Source of the DNA: WTFY01 sp965203725
GTDB taxonomy: Bacteria > Pseudomonadota > Gammaproteobacteria > UBA4575
NCBI GenBank assembly: GCA_965203725.1
Contig: CBDBDH010000002.1
Span: forward strand, 124,001 to 188,000
Length of the DNA stretch: 64,000 nt
Reading direction: 5' to 3'
Below are positions 1 to 9,356 of the stretch, one piece after another; position 1 is the first letter of the stretch, and every line of letters starts with the position of its first letter. Both the position numbers and the translations under genes were made by a program. The notes under the pieces were generated by a model, which searched no databases, was not told the origin of the DNA, and saw only the letters and a program-made list of their open reading frames with translations.

Positions 1-822
1 GATGGAAGACTCAAGGAGCTGGCTGACTTGTGCCGGCGCATCCGGTCCAGTTCCGAAAAGCCCGACCGCCAAACCGATTATTCGCATGCCTACGCCAGCC
101 TGGTACGGGCTGCAAAACAGGTTGATCAGGCCTTTTCCCGGGGAGACCTTTCACTGGGCTGCAAGGCCTACGCCGAGAAAATCACGCAGCAGGCCTATCG
201 GCATCTGTCCGAGCACAAGGAATGTCTCGACGCCGACAGCAGGCATGATCTCGAGGCGAATCTGGTCGACAAGTATTTCTGTAACTTTTCCTTGTTCCGG
301 TCAACCCCGGATATCTGGGGCCTGGGCCAGTTGTTCCCGGTTTTGCCACTGCATCGACTGGAGGAAAGTCCAACCCGGCAGGTACGGCTGCATGACCTTA
401 CCTGCGATTCGGATGGCCAGATTGACCGTTATATCGAAGCGGATTCGATTCAGTCCTACCTGTCCCTGCATGCGCTCATCCCGGGGCAGGACTACCTGAT
501 TGGCATATTTCTGGTCGGCGCATACCAGGAAATTCTAGGAGACCTGCACAATTTGTTTGGAGATACCCTTGCGGTAAATATCAGGGTGAATGCCGATGGA
601 AGCTACCAGGTCGGTGAGCAACAGCAAGGCGATACCGCTGAAAAAGTGTTGTCCCATGTTCACATCGATGCTGCAGAAATTCGCAAGACCTGGCATGCAC
701 GACTGGCGGAAATGAACGTACCCCAACCGCTCGCCAAACAGGCATTGCATACGCTCGAGACTGCGCTGCAGGCCAATTGCTACCTGACATCACCTTCAGA
801 TGAACCCAGGCATGCACCATGA
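1..822 (+). CDS. speA: Biosynthetic arginine decarboxylase, C-terminal part (5' end outside window)
   Basis: This is the C-terminal ~273 residues of biosynthetic arginine decarboxylase, the PLP enzyme that converts arginine to agmatine for polyamine synthesis. The frame is open from base 1, so the gene starts left of the window. The stretch LTCDSDGQIDRYIE, followed by GAYQEILGDLHNLFGDT, is the typical SpeA C-terminal beta-sandwich with the conserved CDSDG motif. The PLP-lysine barrel domain lies outside the window and cannot be checked. The stop codon overlaps the start of the next gene (ycgL) in an ATGA arrangement, so the two are translationally coupled. Family identity is strong; completeness upstream is unknown. 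Confidence 0.93.
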   Translation, partial: DGRLKELADLCRRIRSSSEKPDRQTDYSHAYASLVRAAKQVDQAFSRGDLSLGCKAYAEKITQQAYRHLSEHKECLDADSRHDLEANLVDKYFCNFSLFRSTPDIWGLGQLFPVLPLHRLEESPTRQVRLHDLTCDSDGQIDRYIEADSIQSYLSLHALIPGQDYLIGIFLVGAYQEILGDLHNLFGDTLAVNIRVNADGSYQVGEQQQGDTAEKVLSHVHIDAAEIRKTWHARLAEMNVPQPLAKQALHTLETALQANCYLTSPSDEPRHAP

Positions 823-1064
823 AGTGCTATGTGTACAAAAGCCTGGAAAAAGAAGGCACATTTCTGTACCTGGGTGAGAAAGACCACTTCGATCTTCTGC
901 CGGAGGGGCTTCTGAATCTTTTCGGCAAGCCTGGTTTTGTACTGGAATTCGAGCTGACACCGGATCGCATGCTGGCGCAGGCTGATGCCAGGCAGGTGAT
1001 GGCTGGCCTGCATGAGCACGGGTACTACCTGCAATTCCCGCCCCGGGACCCCAAACGATCCTGA
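819..1064 (+). CDS. ycgL: YcgL family small protein
   Basis: An 81-residue protein that begins MKCYVYKS and contains the family hallmark LLNLFGKPGFVLEFEL and a HGYYLQFPP end, which match the YcgL domain family of gammaproteobacteria. The function of YcgL is not established; it is a small soluble alpha/beta protein with no signal peptide or membrane segment. It overlaps the end of speA by 4 bases, so it is probably expressed from the same message. In many relatives ycgL sits next to rnd rather than speA, so this pairing is slightly unusual. No catalytic residues can be named. Confidence 0.88.
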   Translation: MKCYVYKSLEKEGTFLYLGEKDHFDLLPEGLLNLFGKPGFVLEFELTPDRMLAQADARQVMAGLHEHGYYLQFPPRDPKRS

Positions 1065-1181
1065 TCCAGGCGGCTGCGGACGTCATTCGGTACGGCAACC
1101 GCCGTCATGCGGGAAGTCCCGCCTGGACAAAAAACAGTGACCGTACGCCGGTGTCATTCAGGAGAATGTTCTGGCTGGACT

Positions 1182-2231
1182 TCAATTGGCAACGAAATCG
1201 AGCATCCGGTGGGTAGAACGGTAGGCTTTCTTGCGTATTTCTTCCGCCACGTGAATCTCGTTTTCCCCGGACTCCAGCACTGCTTCAAGATTGTGCAGCC
1301 CGTTCATGGCCATCCATGGACAGTGCGCACAGCTTTTGCAGGTGGCGCCTTCTCCGGCGGTAGGGGCCTCGATGAAAATCTTGTCGGGCGCGGCCTTCTT
1401 CATCTTGTAGAAAATGCGATTGTCTGTGGCCACGATGAACGACCGGTGGGGCAGCTCCCGGGCTGCCCGGATGAGGGCCGTGGTCGAACCCACGACATCG
1501 GCTGCCTCGATGACGGCTTCCGGAGACTCCGGATGCACCAGGATGCCCGCATCCGGGTGCTTCGCAATCAGGTCCCCGAGAGCACGCGCCTTGAACTCTT
1601 CATGCACGACACAGGCTCCTTGCCATGAAATCATGTCGGCGCCCGTGACTTTTTCAATGTAGCGCCCCAGGTGCCGGTCCGGTGCCCAGAGGATTCTTTT
1701 GCCCTGATCCATCAGGTGCGAAACCACCTTGAGTGCGATGCTCGAGGTGACGACCCAGTCCGCTCGCGCTTTGACCTCGGCGCTCGTGTTGGCGTACACG
1801 ACCACTTCGTGGTCCGGGTGCTGGTCGCAAAAAGCACTGAATTCCCTGGCGGGGCAGCCAAGGTCGAGTGAGCAGGTCGCCTGCAGCGTGGGCATCAAGA
1901 CCCGTTTCTCGGGATTGAGTATCTTCGCCGTTTCGCCCATGAAGCGCACACCTGCCACGATCAACGTGGTGGCATCGTGGCGGCTGCCGAACCGTGCCAT
2001 TTCCAATGAGTCGGAAACGTAGCCTCCCGTCTCTTCCGCAATGCTTTGCAGGGTTTCATGGGTGTAATAATGTGCAATCAGGACCGCGTTTTCCTTCTTG
2101 AGCAGGAATTTGATGCGATCGATTTTTTCTTTTCTCTGCTTGGCCGAGTACACAGGCAAGCGCGCCTGGACAGCTGCTGTTTCAGGGATGTCGTGCAGGG
2201 GCACGGCGGCTTCAAGTGATGTGTCTAGCAT
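1182..2231 (-). CDS. nadA: Quinolinate synthase A
   Basis: A 349-residue NadA, which condenses iminoaspartate with dihydroxyacetone phosphate to give quinolinate in de novo NAD synthesis, using a [4Fe-4S] cluster. The three cluster cysteines can be placed at C120 (in QATCSLDLGCP), C207 (WQGACVVHEE) and C304 (CKSCAHCPW); their spacing of 87 and 97 residues equals that of E. coli NadA. The LIAHYYTHETLQ and LVHPESP motifs also fit. The reading frame is open to 2411, but the family start and a well-placed promoter support the ATG at 2231. The gene is convergent with ycgL and divergent from the acyl-CoA ligase. Neither nadB nor nadC is nearby. Confidence 0.95.
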   Translation of the reverse strand: MLDTSLEAAVPLHDIPETAAVQARLPVYSAKQRKEKIDRIKFLLKKENAVLIAHYYTHETLQSIAEETGGYVSDSLEMARFGSRHDATTLIVAGVRFMGETAKILNPEKRVLMPTLQATCSLDLGCPAREFSAFCDQHPDHEVVVYANTSAEVKARADWVVTSSIALKVVSHLMDQGKRILWAPDRHLGRYIEKVTGADMISWQGACVVHEEFKARALGDLIAKHPDAGILVHPESPEAVIEAADVVGSTTALIRAARELPHRSFIVATDNRIFYKMKKAAPDKIFIEAPTAGEGATCKSCAHCPWMAMNGLHNLEAVLESGENEIHVAEEIRKKAYRSTHRMLDFVAN

Positions 2232-2259
2232 GCGAATACTGTAAATACCTGTTGACCTA

Positions 2260-2288
2260 TATATAAAGAGGTGCAGTGGGTAAATCAA
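2260..2288 (-). promoter_or_regulatory. Probable sigma-70 promoter for nadA
   Basis: On the minus strand TTGATT (2288-2283) and TATATA (2265-2260) are separated by exactly 17 bases, and lie about 30-60 bases before the nadA start. This also supports the shortened nadA start, since the longer frame would be translated through this promoter. Seen directly; activity is inferred. Confidence 0.55.
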
Positions 2289-2400
2289 GCCGGGACACTG
2301 CAGCACACAGGGTTTATGAGGTGTAAGATGATTGTCATAAGGAAAAGTAATTGCAACGTCGCTTTCTGCGTACAAAGCAGGCGCCGGAGTGCCTCCATGA

Positions 2401-4221
2401 ATGAGTGACACTGACTACATCCCCCCTGAAACTGCACAGACCCTGCCAGGCCTGTTCCATGAGCGCGTGATGCGTTCTCCCGATGCACGGGCCTATGGGT
2501 TTTTTGATGACCAGAATGGTGCCTGGGAAAGCCTGACCTGGGCGCAGGTGGCGCAGTGTGCAGCCGGGATACAGGCGGGGCTGCAGGGCGCAGCGCTCAC
2601 CGAGGGCGACCGCGTGGCCATCATGTTGCGCAATTGCCCGGAATGGATCATGTTCGATGTGGCTGCACTCGGCCTTGGCCTGGTCACCGTGCCCCTGTAC
2701 ACGAATGACCGGGCAGAAAATGTGGCCTACATTGTTCAAAACGCCGGCATCAAGGTGATGCTTGTTCAGAATCAGCGCCAGTGGCGGCAACTGTCGCAAA
2801 TCGAAAGTATCCGCGAGGCACTGCAATGCGTGATCAGCGTTGCCCCGGTTACGGATGCACCGGATCACGGGCCCCGCCTGGTGCATTTGCAGGACTGGAT
2901 CGATCGGGACATTCATGCCGAATACCGGCCGGTGCCCCTGGACGGCGGCCACCTCGCCACGATCATCTACACGTCCGGTACCACGGGACGCCCCAAGGGA
3001 GTGATGCTGAGCCACCGCAATATCCTGTCCAATGCCTTTGCAGCTTTGCAGTGCTCCGACATTTCCGGAAAAGACGTATTCCTGTCCTTTCTGCCGTTAT
3101 CGCATGCCATGGAGCGTACGGCGGGATGTTTCATGCCCATGATGGCCGGCTCGAGAGTGTGTTTTGCCCGCTCAATACCGCAGCTTGGGGAAGATCTGCA
3201 GGAGGTTCGCCCAACCGTGTTCGTGTCGGTGCCACGGATTTACGAGACCGTCTTTACAAGGATTTTGAACCAGGTGGCACAGATGCCTTATCTGCGAAAA
3301 AAAATGTTTGCGTGGACACAGCAAATCGGCTGGCGAGATCTCCAGTTCAGGTTAGGCAAGGCAGGGTGGCACTGGAGCCTGCTTTTGTGGCCCCTGATGG
3401 ATCGCCTGGTAGCTGCAAAGATCAAGCAAAGGCTGGGCGGTCGGCTGCGGTATGCCATTGTCGGTGGCGCTGCACTCGATAAAACGATCACGAGGTTTTT
3501 TGTCAGTTTCGGAATTCCGGTGTATCAAGGCTACGGCATGACAGAAAGCGGTCCGGTGATCAGTGTAGTGCGGCCCGATGCCAACGACCCCTTCAGTGTC
3601 GGCAAGGCCTTGCCCGGCGTTGATGTGAAACTTACGGCAGAAGGTGAGCTGTGTACGCGCAGCGACTGCGTGATGCTTGGATACTATGGCAACCCACAGG
3701 CAACCCGGCAGATGATTGATGCCGAAGGCTGGCTACACACCGGTGATATTGTGCGCATTACAGAGGAGGGCTATCTGTATATCACGGGCAGGATCAAGGA
3801 TATTATCGTCCTGGCCAATGCCGAGAAAGTGTCTCCCCAGGACATGGAAACCGCGATTTGTGCTGACCCCCTGTTTGACCAGGCCATGATACTGGGTGAA
3901 GGACAGCCTTTTCTGTGTGCACTGCTGGTGCTGAACGAGACGGAATGGAATTCCCTGGCTGAAGCCAGGAAGCCCGACGGCGGCATACAGGAAAACCTGC
4001 AGGATGCTTCCGTGCATAAATATGTATTGCGGCGTTTGGGTGATTGTCTGAAAGAATTTCCCGGATACGCCCAGGTGCGCAGGGTGAGTATCTACCTGGA
4101 ACCCTGGACCACCGAGAACAACTTGCTTACCCCGACCCTGAAAACCAGAAGAAAGCTGTTGATGGAGCTGTTTGCAGAAGACATAGAAGCCATGTACAAC
4201 TCCATGGAAAAACGGCGGTAG
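2401..4221 (+). CDS. Long-chain fatty acid--CoA ligase (AMP-forming)
   Basis: A 606-residue member of the ANL adenylating superfamily that activates fatty acids to acyl-CoA with ATP. The AMP-binding P-loop TIIYTSGTTGRPKGVML is at about residues 186-202, the A5 motif is YGMTESGPV, and the C-terminal A7/A8 region reads GWLHTGDIV and GRIKDIIVLANAEKVSPQD. The internal region resembles the ACSL/FAA1-type long-chain ligases rather than E. coli FadD. The start is preceded by GGAG near 2385; a second ATG four bases upstream runs into a stop at once. It is a stand-alone gene divergent from nadA; no beta-oxidation genes are near. The exact chain-length preference is not visible. Confidence 0.9.
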   Translation: MSDTDYIPPETAQTLPGLFHERVMRSPDARAYGFFDDQNGAWESLTWAQVAQCAAGIQAGLQGAALTEGDRVAIMLRNCPEWIMFDVAALGLGLVTVPLYTNDRAENVAYIVQNAGIKVMLVQNQRQWRQLSQIESIREALQCVISVAPVTDAPDHGPRLVHLQDWIDRDIHAEYRPVPLDGGHLATIIYTSGTTGRPKGVMLSHRNILSNAFAALQCSDISGKDVFLSFLPLSHAMERTAGCFMPMMAGSRVCFARSIPQLGEDLQEVRPTVFVSVPRIYETVFTRILNQVAQMPYLRKKMFAWTQQIGWRDLQFRLGKAGWHWSLLLWPLMDRLVAAKIKQRLGGRLRYAIVGGAALDKTITRFFVSFGIPVYQGYGMTESGPVISVVRPDANDPFSVGKALPGVDVKLTAEGELCTRSDCVMLGYYGNPQATRQMIDAEGWLHTGDIVRITEEGYLYITGRIKDIIVLANAEKVSPQDMETAICADPLFDQAMILGEGQPFLCALLVLNETEWNSLAEARKPDGGIQENLQDASVHKYVLRRLGDCLKEFPGYAQVRRVSIYLEPWTTENNLLTPTLKTRRKLLMELFAEDIEAMYNSMEKRR

Positions 4222-4237
4222 GGTATTCCTCGGCAGT

Positions 4238-4774
4238 CTATTGTTTTGCCTGCATCAGGATCGTATCGATCTGTTGGGTGCGCAGACGCACCCTGATCTG
4301 TTCCAGCGCCTGCCGGTCGCTTGAGGGACCCACCCGAACCCGGTGCCACCGGGTATTGTTTACCTCCACGGACTGAACGTTGGCTTCGATGCCCAGCAAG
4401 GCCAGTCGCGCCTTCAGGCCGTCGGCATCCTCATGGCTTTTGAATGAGCCTGCCTGCAGCAAGTAACCGCCCTTGTGTGTCGGGGGCGCGGCTTGCTGGG
4501 CGGGTTGCTTGTCGGGCACGCCCGTTTCTTCTTGTGGAATTACAATTTCCAGCTCGGGCAGCAATGTATAGAAGTCAAAGCTCCGTTTTACCGGTGGTTC
4601 TGCGGCTTTTTCCGTAACAGGCGGAGCCTGGGCCTTGTCCGCATACCAGCCGTCGATGTCTATCAGCATGGCGATGGCGATACCGGCCACGATACCGACT
4701 GCCAGCCAGGCCCAGGCCGGTACGGCGTTTGACGATCGGGTTGATCTCTTTTTCCTTCTAACAGGCACAACCAC
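4238..4774 (-). CDS. SPOR domain cell-division-type protein
   Basis: A 178-residue inner-membrane protein: a basic N-terminus, one transmembrane segment at about residues 18-38 (AWAWLAVGIVAGIAIAML), a low-complexity periplasmic linker, and a C-terminal SPOR domain from about residue 100 (GGYLLQAGSFKSHEDADGLK ... RWHRVRVGP). SPOR domains bind denuded peptidoglycan glycans at the septum, so an FtsN-like role is likely. It follows argS by 2 bases, an arrangement common in gammaproteobacteria, and is probably co-transcribed with it. The start is a GTG; a second GTG two codons later (4768) has a better spaced GAGG ribosome site. Confidence 0.85.
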   Translation of the reverse strand: MVVPVRRKKRSTRSSNAVPAWAWLAVGIVAGIAIAMLIDIDGWYADKAQAPPVTEKAAEPPVKRSFDFYTLLPELEIVIPQEETGVPDKQPAQQAAPPTHKGGYLLQAGSFKSHEDADGLKARLALLGIEANVQSVEVNNTRWHRVRVGPSSDRQALEQIRVRLRTQQIDTILMQAKQ

Positions 4775-4776
4775 CT

Positions 4777-6531
4777 CTACATTTGTTCAGGCGCACTTAC
4801 ATCAAGCAGCTTCAGGCCGTTGCCAAGCACGATTTGCGTGGCCCGGATCAGCTTGAGACGCGCATTCCGCATTTCGGTTTCAGGCACAAGAACCTGGTGT
4901 GCGTTATAAAAACGATGAAAGGAGCTTGCAAGCTCGCGTAAATAATTGACGATCATGTGCGGCGCCAGCTGGTCTGCCGCGGCCCGTACACTTTCCGGGA
5001 ATTGCGCCAGTTGCTTTACCAGGGTTTTCTCCTGCATCGATACCAGCGGTCCGTCATCGATGTCTGCCAAAACTTCATCCTGCAACGGCGAAGTGCTTTG
5101 TTTCAGTATGCTGCAAATTCTGGCGTGTGCATACTGCACGTAATAGACCGGGTTGTCCTGGGTTTTCGAGGTCGCCAGGTCTAGGTCGAATTCCAGGTGT
5201 TGCTCGCATCTGCGCATGACATAGAAAAACCGTGCGGCATCCTTGCCGATCTGCTTGCGCAGTTGACGCAGGGTCACGAATTCTCCGGAGCGCGTGGACA
5301 TGGGAAGCCGCTCACCATTCTTGTAAAGATTGGCAAACTGCACGAGCAGGATCTGTAAACGGCCGGTGTCCTTGCCAAGGGCCTGCATGGCGGCCTGCAT
5401 TCGTGCCATATAGCCATGGTGATCCGCACCCCATATGTTGATCAGCTGATCGAAGTTGCGGTCATACTTGTCCAAGTGGTACGCGATGTCGGAGGCAAAA
5501 TAAGTCGCCTTGCCGTTTTTTCGTACCAGCACGCGGTCTTTCTCATCACCGAATGCCGTACTTCTGAACAGCAGGGCGCCATCCTCCTGGTAGGTGTGTC
5601 CGTTCTCCGTCAGGGTGTCGAGGACATCCTGTATTCTTGCCTGGCCCAATGATTGCTCTGAATACCACTGATCGAAGGTGACCGCGAACAAGTCCAGATC
5701 GTTTCGGATATCACGTGTCAGCGTATCGAGTGCATAGCCGAGCAATGTCTGGTAGCCGTCTTCTGCAAGCAGTTTTTTTGCCTTGCCGATGACTGCATCG
5801 ATGTGACTCTCCGCATCCGCTTTCTCATCGGCGTGTCCGCCAGGGGGCAGGTCCAGGACCTCTTCTGCAGGATGAAAGAAAGCATGCTCGTGCTCGCGGT
5901 GCACGGATGCCGCTATATCCCATATGTAGTCGCCCTGGTAGGCATTGACCGGAAAGTGCAGGGTCTGTCCGCAAAGCTCCAGGTACCTGAGCCACACGGA
6001 AACCGCCAGGATATCCATCTGGCGACCGGTGTCGTTGATGTAGTATTCGCGCTGCACCTCGTGGCCCGCGGCCTCGAGAAGGTGGGCAATGGAGGCGCCG
6101 TACGCGGCTCCGCGCCCGTGTCCCACATGCAGGGGCCCGGTAGGGTTGGCCGAGACAAACTCGATCAGTATCTTTCTGCCCGTGTGTTTTTTGCTGTGAC
6201 CAAAACGCTCCTGACGCTGGAGGATTTGGCGCAGTATTTCTGCCTCATGGCCGGTGTTTAAATAAAAATTTATGAATCCGGGACCTGCAACCTCGACTTT
6301 TGCAATGCCGGAGTCCTGCGGAATATGTTCTGCTATTTTTTCAGCCAGTGTGCGTGGCGGCACCCTGGCGGCTTTGGACAACTGGAGTGCCAGGTTGGAG
6401 GCAAAATCGCCATGCGTGTTGTCTTTGCTGCGAGTCACCTGAACTTCGGTGTTCGTGTCTGCGGGCAAATCTCCCGTGTCTTGCAGACTGGATACCGCGG
6501 CGGCTAGCAGTTTCGAGATTTGCGCTTGCAT
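4777..6531 (-). CDS. argS: Arginyl-tRNA synthetase
   Basis: A 584-residue class I aminoacyl-tRNA synthetase that charges tRNA-Arg. The N-terminal Add1 domain has KDNTHGDFASNLALQLSK; the catalytic HIGH signature reads NPTGPLHVGHGRGAAYG; as in many ArgS the KMSKS loop is degenerate (ERLPMSTRSGEFVTL); the C-terminal DALR anticodon-binding domain ends with LGNGLKLLDVSAPEQM. The frame stays open to 6864 and would overlap the end of priA, but the family N-terminus (MQAQISKLL) fits the ATG at 6531. A second candidate start is the ATG at 6564. Downstream the SPOR gene follows almost directly. Confidence 0.95.
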   Translation of the reverse strand: MQAQISKLLAAAVSSLQDTGDLPADTNTEVQVTRSKDNTHGDFASNLALQLSKAARVPPRTLAEKIAEHIPQDSGIAKVEVAGPGFINFYLNTGHEAEILRQILQRQERFGHSKKHTGRKILIEFVSANPTGPLHVGHGRGAAYGASIAHLLEAAGHEVQREYYINDTGRQMDILAVSVWLRYLELCGQTLHFPVNAYQGDYIWDIAASVHREHEHAFFHPAEEVLDLPPGGHADEKADAESHIDAVIGKAKKLLAEDGYQTLLGYALDTLTRDIRNDLDLFAVTFDQWYSEQSLGQARIQDVLDTLTENGHTYQEDGALLFRSTAFGDEKDRVLVRKNGKATYFASDIAYHLDKYDRNFDQLINIWGADHHGYMARMQAAMQALGKDTGRLQILLVQFANLYKNGERLPMSTRSGEFVTLRQLRKQIGKDAARFFYVMRRCEQHLEFDLDLATSKTQDNPVYYVQYAHARICSILKQSTSPLQDEVLADIDDGPLVSMQEKTLVKQLAQFPESVRAAADQLAPHMIVNYLRELASSFHRFYNAHQVLVPETEMRNARLKLIRATQIVLGNGLKLLDVSAPEQM

Positions 6532-6742
6532 GGCGAGAGGATAATCCTGTAGGGCAGGCTGCATTGTACCCAAATGCAACGATCCTGCACGTGAATTTGG
6601 CAGGCTGGATGCCTGGCGATTTTTTGACTTTGATCGCACGTCAAACCCGGATGTCAGGCGGTGTCGCTCGGCGGCCAGAGGGAATGCCGGTGCAGGTCGA
6701 GGCACGACAGGATCATGTCGCCTTGGGACTTGATGCTGTGGG

Positions 6743-8947
6743 TCAGCCGGTTTCCAGCGGGTCCACCTCGATGTTCCAGCGCACACGCTTTGAAAGCGGA
6801 TGTTGCTGCATCGCTGCGGCCCAATCGGGCAGGTGCGCCTGTATCTCCGTTCTGCTCGTTGCAATCACCACCAGCTGGCTCTGATACATCCCGGCCTTGC
6901 GCTCCAGGCTGGCAGGAATGGGCCCAAACAGGTTCAGGCCGGATGAAGCCCGGGGCAGCATCGAGGATTTGATTTCGCGCAGGAACCGATAAGTCAAATC
7001 CTGTTGATGGGCGCGGGCGCGTACCAGCAGCATGAAGGAAAAGGGCGGCAGTGCACAGCGTTCACGCTGGCGGAGGACTTCCCTGGAAAAATCCTGGTAG
7101 CCATGCTTCAGCAGGCGGTTGAGCAAGGGATGTTCGGGCTGATGGGTCTGCAGCAGCACCCGGCCTTTGTTTTCAGAGCGTCCAGCCCTGCCGGATACCT
7201 GCACGATCAGTTGTGCCAGGCGTTCCGAGGCGCGGAAGTCGCTGCTTAACAGCCCGTGGTCAACGTTCAGGATGCCCACCAGAGTTACATTGGGAAAATC
7301 ATGTCCCTTGGCGAGCATCTGCGTGCCTATGATGATCTGGTGCTTGCCCTGGCGCACCTCCTCCAGCTTCTCCTGCAGGGTGTGTTTCTTGCGCGTGCTG
7401 TCGCGGTCAATGCGAATCATGGCCGTGTCGGGAAATTTTTTCCTGAGATGGTTTTCGATCCGTTGTGTCCCCTCGCCCAGGAACATCAGATGTTCAGAAC
7501 CGCATTGCGGACATGTGGCGGGTGCCCTTTCCTGTTTCAGGCAGTGATGGCACTTGACGATGTTCTGTTCCTTGTAAAAAACCATGCGTGAGTCGCAGCG
7601 CGCACACTCGGCAGTCCAGCCGCAGTCATGGCAGAGCAGCACCGGAGCGAAACCGCGCCGGTTCAAAAAGAGCAGGATTTGGTGATCTTGTTCGAGTTCG
7701 GCCTCCATGGCCTGCAACAGTTCACTCGACAGACCGTTTTCGACTTGCTTGGAACGCAGGTCGACCAGCTTCACCTGGGGAATCTTGGCCAGTTTTGCGC
7801 GTTTGCTCAAAGTGACATTTCGATAATGGCCCAGACGGACATTGTGCTGGCTTTCCAGGGACGGTGTCGCACTGCCCAGGACGACGGGGACGGAAAGTTG
7901 TTTCGCCCGATACACTGCAACATCACGCGCGCTGTACAGAATGCCTTCCTGCTGTTTGAAGGACAGGTCATGCTCCTCATCGACCACGATCAGGCCAAGA
8001 TTCCTGAAAGGCAGGAAGACAGCTGACCGGGTACCCACCACGATGCTCACCTGGCCCGTGCCGGCCTGCAGCCATGTCTGGCCTCCTTCGCCGGCACTCA
8101 GGTCAGAGTGCATCAGCGCGACCGGTACATTCAGCCGGGTTTCGATTCTCTGTACCAGCTGTGGTGTCAGCCCGATCTCGGGGACAAGCACCAGCACCTG
8201 CTTGCCGCGCCCTATCACATCCTGCGCCAGGGCGAGGTACACCTCGGTCTTGCCGCTGCCGGTCACACCTGCCAGCAGGTGGACGCCGAATTGATGAATT
8301 TCCCGGTGGATCTGCTCATAGGCATGACGCTGTTCCTGATTGAGGGTCAGGGACTCTGCAACGGCACGAGGGGGTTTGGCCGAGACTTCGCCATTCGTGA
8401 TCTTCTGAACCAGGTTTTTGGCAATCAAGGCATGGACAAACGGGCGCCAGTGACTGATCTTTGCCGCGATTTCATCTGCGGTGAGGCCTGCGGGATGAGC
8501 CCGGATGAGCTCAAGCACTTGCCGTTGCCTTGGCGCCCTGTGCAACCGCTGGTCGATGGCTTCTCCCGTGCAGGCCCGGTAGACGGCATTGGAGTCCGTG
8601 CTGACCTGTCCCTGTTTGCGCAATGCCTTGGGCAGGGCGGCATTGAGCACTTCACCCGGTGGCTGCTGGTAATACCGTGCAACCCAGAACAGCAATTTTT
8701 TCAACACGGGATCAAACACGGGCTCGGCATCCAGAATTTCCAGAATCGTCTTGAGCTTGTCGGGGGCAAGCGAAGAACGGGAACACTTCTCCACCACGAT
8801 GCCGGTGAGTATTCGCCGGCCGAAGGGTACACGCACACGCACACCCGTCTGGATGCGCTCGAAGGCTGCACCTTGAGGAGGCCTGTACTCGAAGTACTGG
8901 TACAGCGGCACAGGCAGTGCGATTTTTAAAACGGGAGGTGCTGGCAT
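6743..8947 (-). CDS. priA: Primosomal protein N' (replication restart helicase)
   Basis: A 734-residue PriA, the 3'-5' DNA helicase that reloads the replisome at collapsed forks. Order of parts: N-terminal 3'BD (LKIALPVPLYQYFEY), a winged-helix region, Walker A GVTGSGKTEVYL, DEAH-type Walker B VDEEHDLSFK, a zinc-binding insert with four paired cysteine motifs (CHDC, CARC, CHHC, CPQC), and helicase motifs V/VI (VSGRAGRSE). The frame extends to 9154, but the family start is the ATG at 8947. It is upstream of argS, with about 210 bases between the genes. Two perfect DnaA-box sequences lie just upstream of the start. Confidence 0.96.
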   Translation of the reverse strand: MPAPPVLKIALPVPLYQYFEYRPPQGAAFERIQTGVRVRVPFGRRILTGIVVEKCSRSSLAPDKLKTILEILDAEPVFDPVLKKLLFWVARYYQQPPGEVLNAALPKALRKQGQVSTDSNAVYRACTGEAIDQRLHRAPRQRQVLELIRAHPAGLTADEIAAKISHWRPFVHALIAKNLVQKITNGEVSAKPPRAVAESLTLNQEQRHAYEQIHREIHQFGVHLLAGVTGSGKTEVYLALAQDVIGRGKQVLVLVPEIGLTPQLVQRIETRLNVPVALMHSDLSAGEGGQTWLQAGTGQVSIVVGTRSAVFLPFRNLGLIVVDEEHDLSFKQQEGILYSARDVAVYRAKQLSVPVVLGSATPSLESQHNVRLGHYRNVTLSKRAKLAKIPQVKLVDLRSKQVENGLSSELLQAMEAELEQDHQILLFLNRRGFAPVLLCHDCGWTAECARCDSRMVFYKEQNIVKCHHCLKQERAPATCPQCGSEHLMFLGEGTQRIENHLRKKFPDTAMIRIDRDSTRKKHTLQEKLEEVRQGKHQIIIGTQMLAKGHDFPNVTLVGILNVDHGLLSSDFRASERLAQLIVQVSGRAGRSENKGRVLLQTHQPEHPLLNRLLKHGYQDFSREVLRQRERCALPPFSFMLLVRARAHQQDLTYRFLREIKSSMLPRASSGLNLFGPIPASLERKAGMYQSQLVVIATSRTEIQAHLPDWAAAMQQHPLSKRVRWNIEVDPLETG

Positions 8948-9035
8948 GATGAGGCTATAGTCTATCAAGGCACTTCGGCGACTGTTGGGGCCTTGCCCGG
9001 TGCGAGTCAAGGCTTCTCTGCCTGGCCCGCAGTGC

Positions 9036-9056
9036 TGTGGATAATTCTGTGGATAA
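9036..9056 (+). promoter_or_regulatory. Two consensus DnaA-box sequences upstream of priA
   Basis: TGTGGATAA occurs at 9036-9044 and again at 9048-9056; both are perfect complements of the DnaA box TTATCCACA, in the same orientation and 12 bases apart. They lie about 90-110 bases upstream of the priA start, in the priA/HNH gene intergenic region. The sequence match is direct; DnaA binding and regulation of priA are inference. Confidence 0.45.
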
Positions 9057-9356
9057 AATGGTGTATTGGGCACCCATGTTGCACCGGCTTCCCCTGAATA
9101 GGCCGGGGTTCTCGAAAATGACCAAATGGACCCTTTAAAATCAATGACCTGCATGGATACGAAGATTCCGGCAATGCGCTCAGTGAACGCCGCATGCTTA
9201 GCGCCAGATGTGAATAAACCACATCAATATTGAGGGATATCCCTTTCATGGCACATGTGCGCACCGGCGGCGTCGACCGGTCTGGAGGACGGCAGGTCAT
9301 TGCGGGTGTAGAAATAGTGTAGTATTCACATGCTCTAATTTTACAAGTGCGGCAAG

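Noticed and set aside
1107..1121. GCGGGA/TCCCGC hairpin between ycgL and nadA as a terminator
   Set aside because: Very short stem and no T-run on either strand after it; it lies between convergent genes but the evidence is too weak to call.
6532..6864. The N-terminal extension of the argS reading frame
   Set aside because: It would overlap the 3' end of priA and has no similarity to ArgS; the family start is at 6531.
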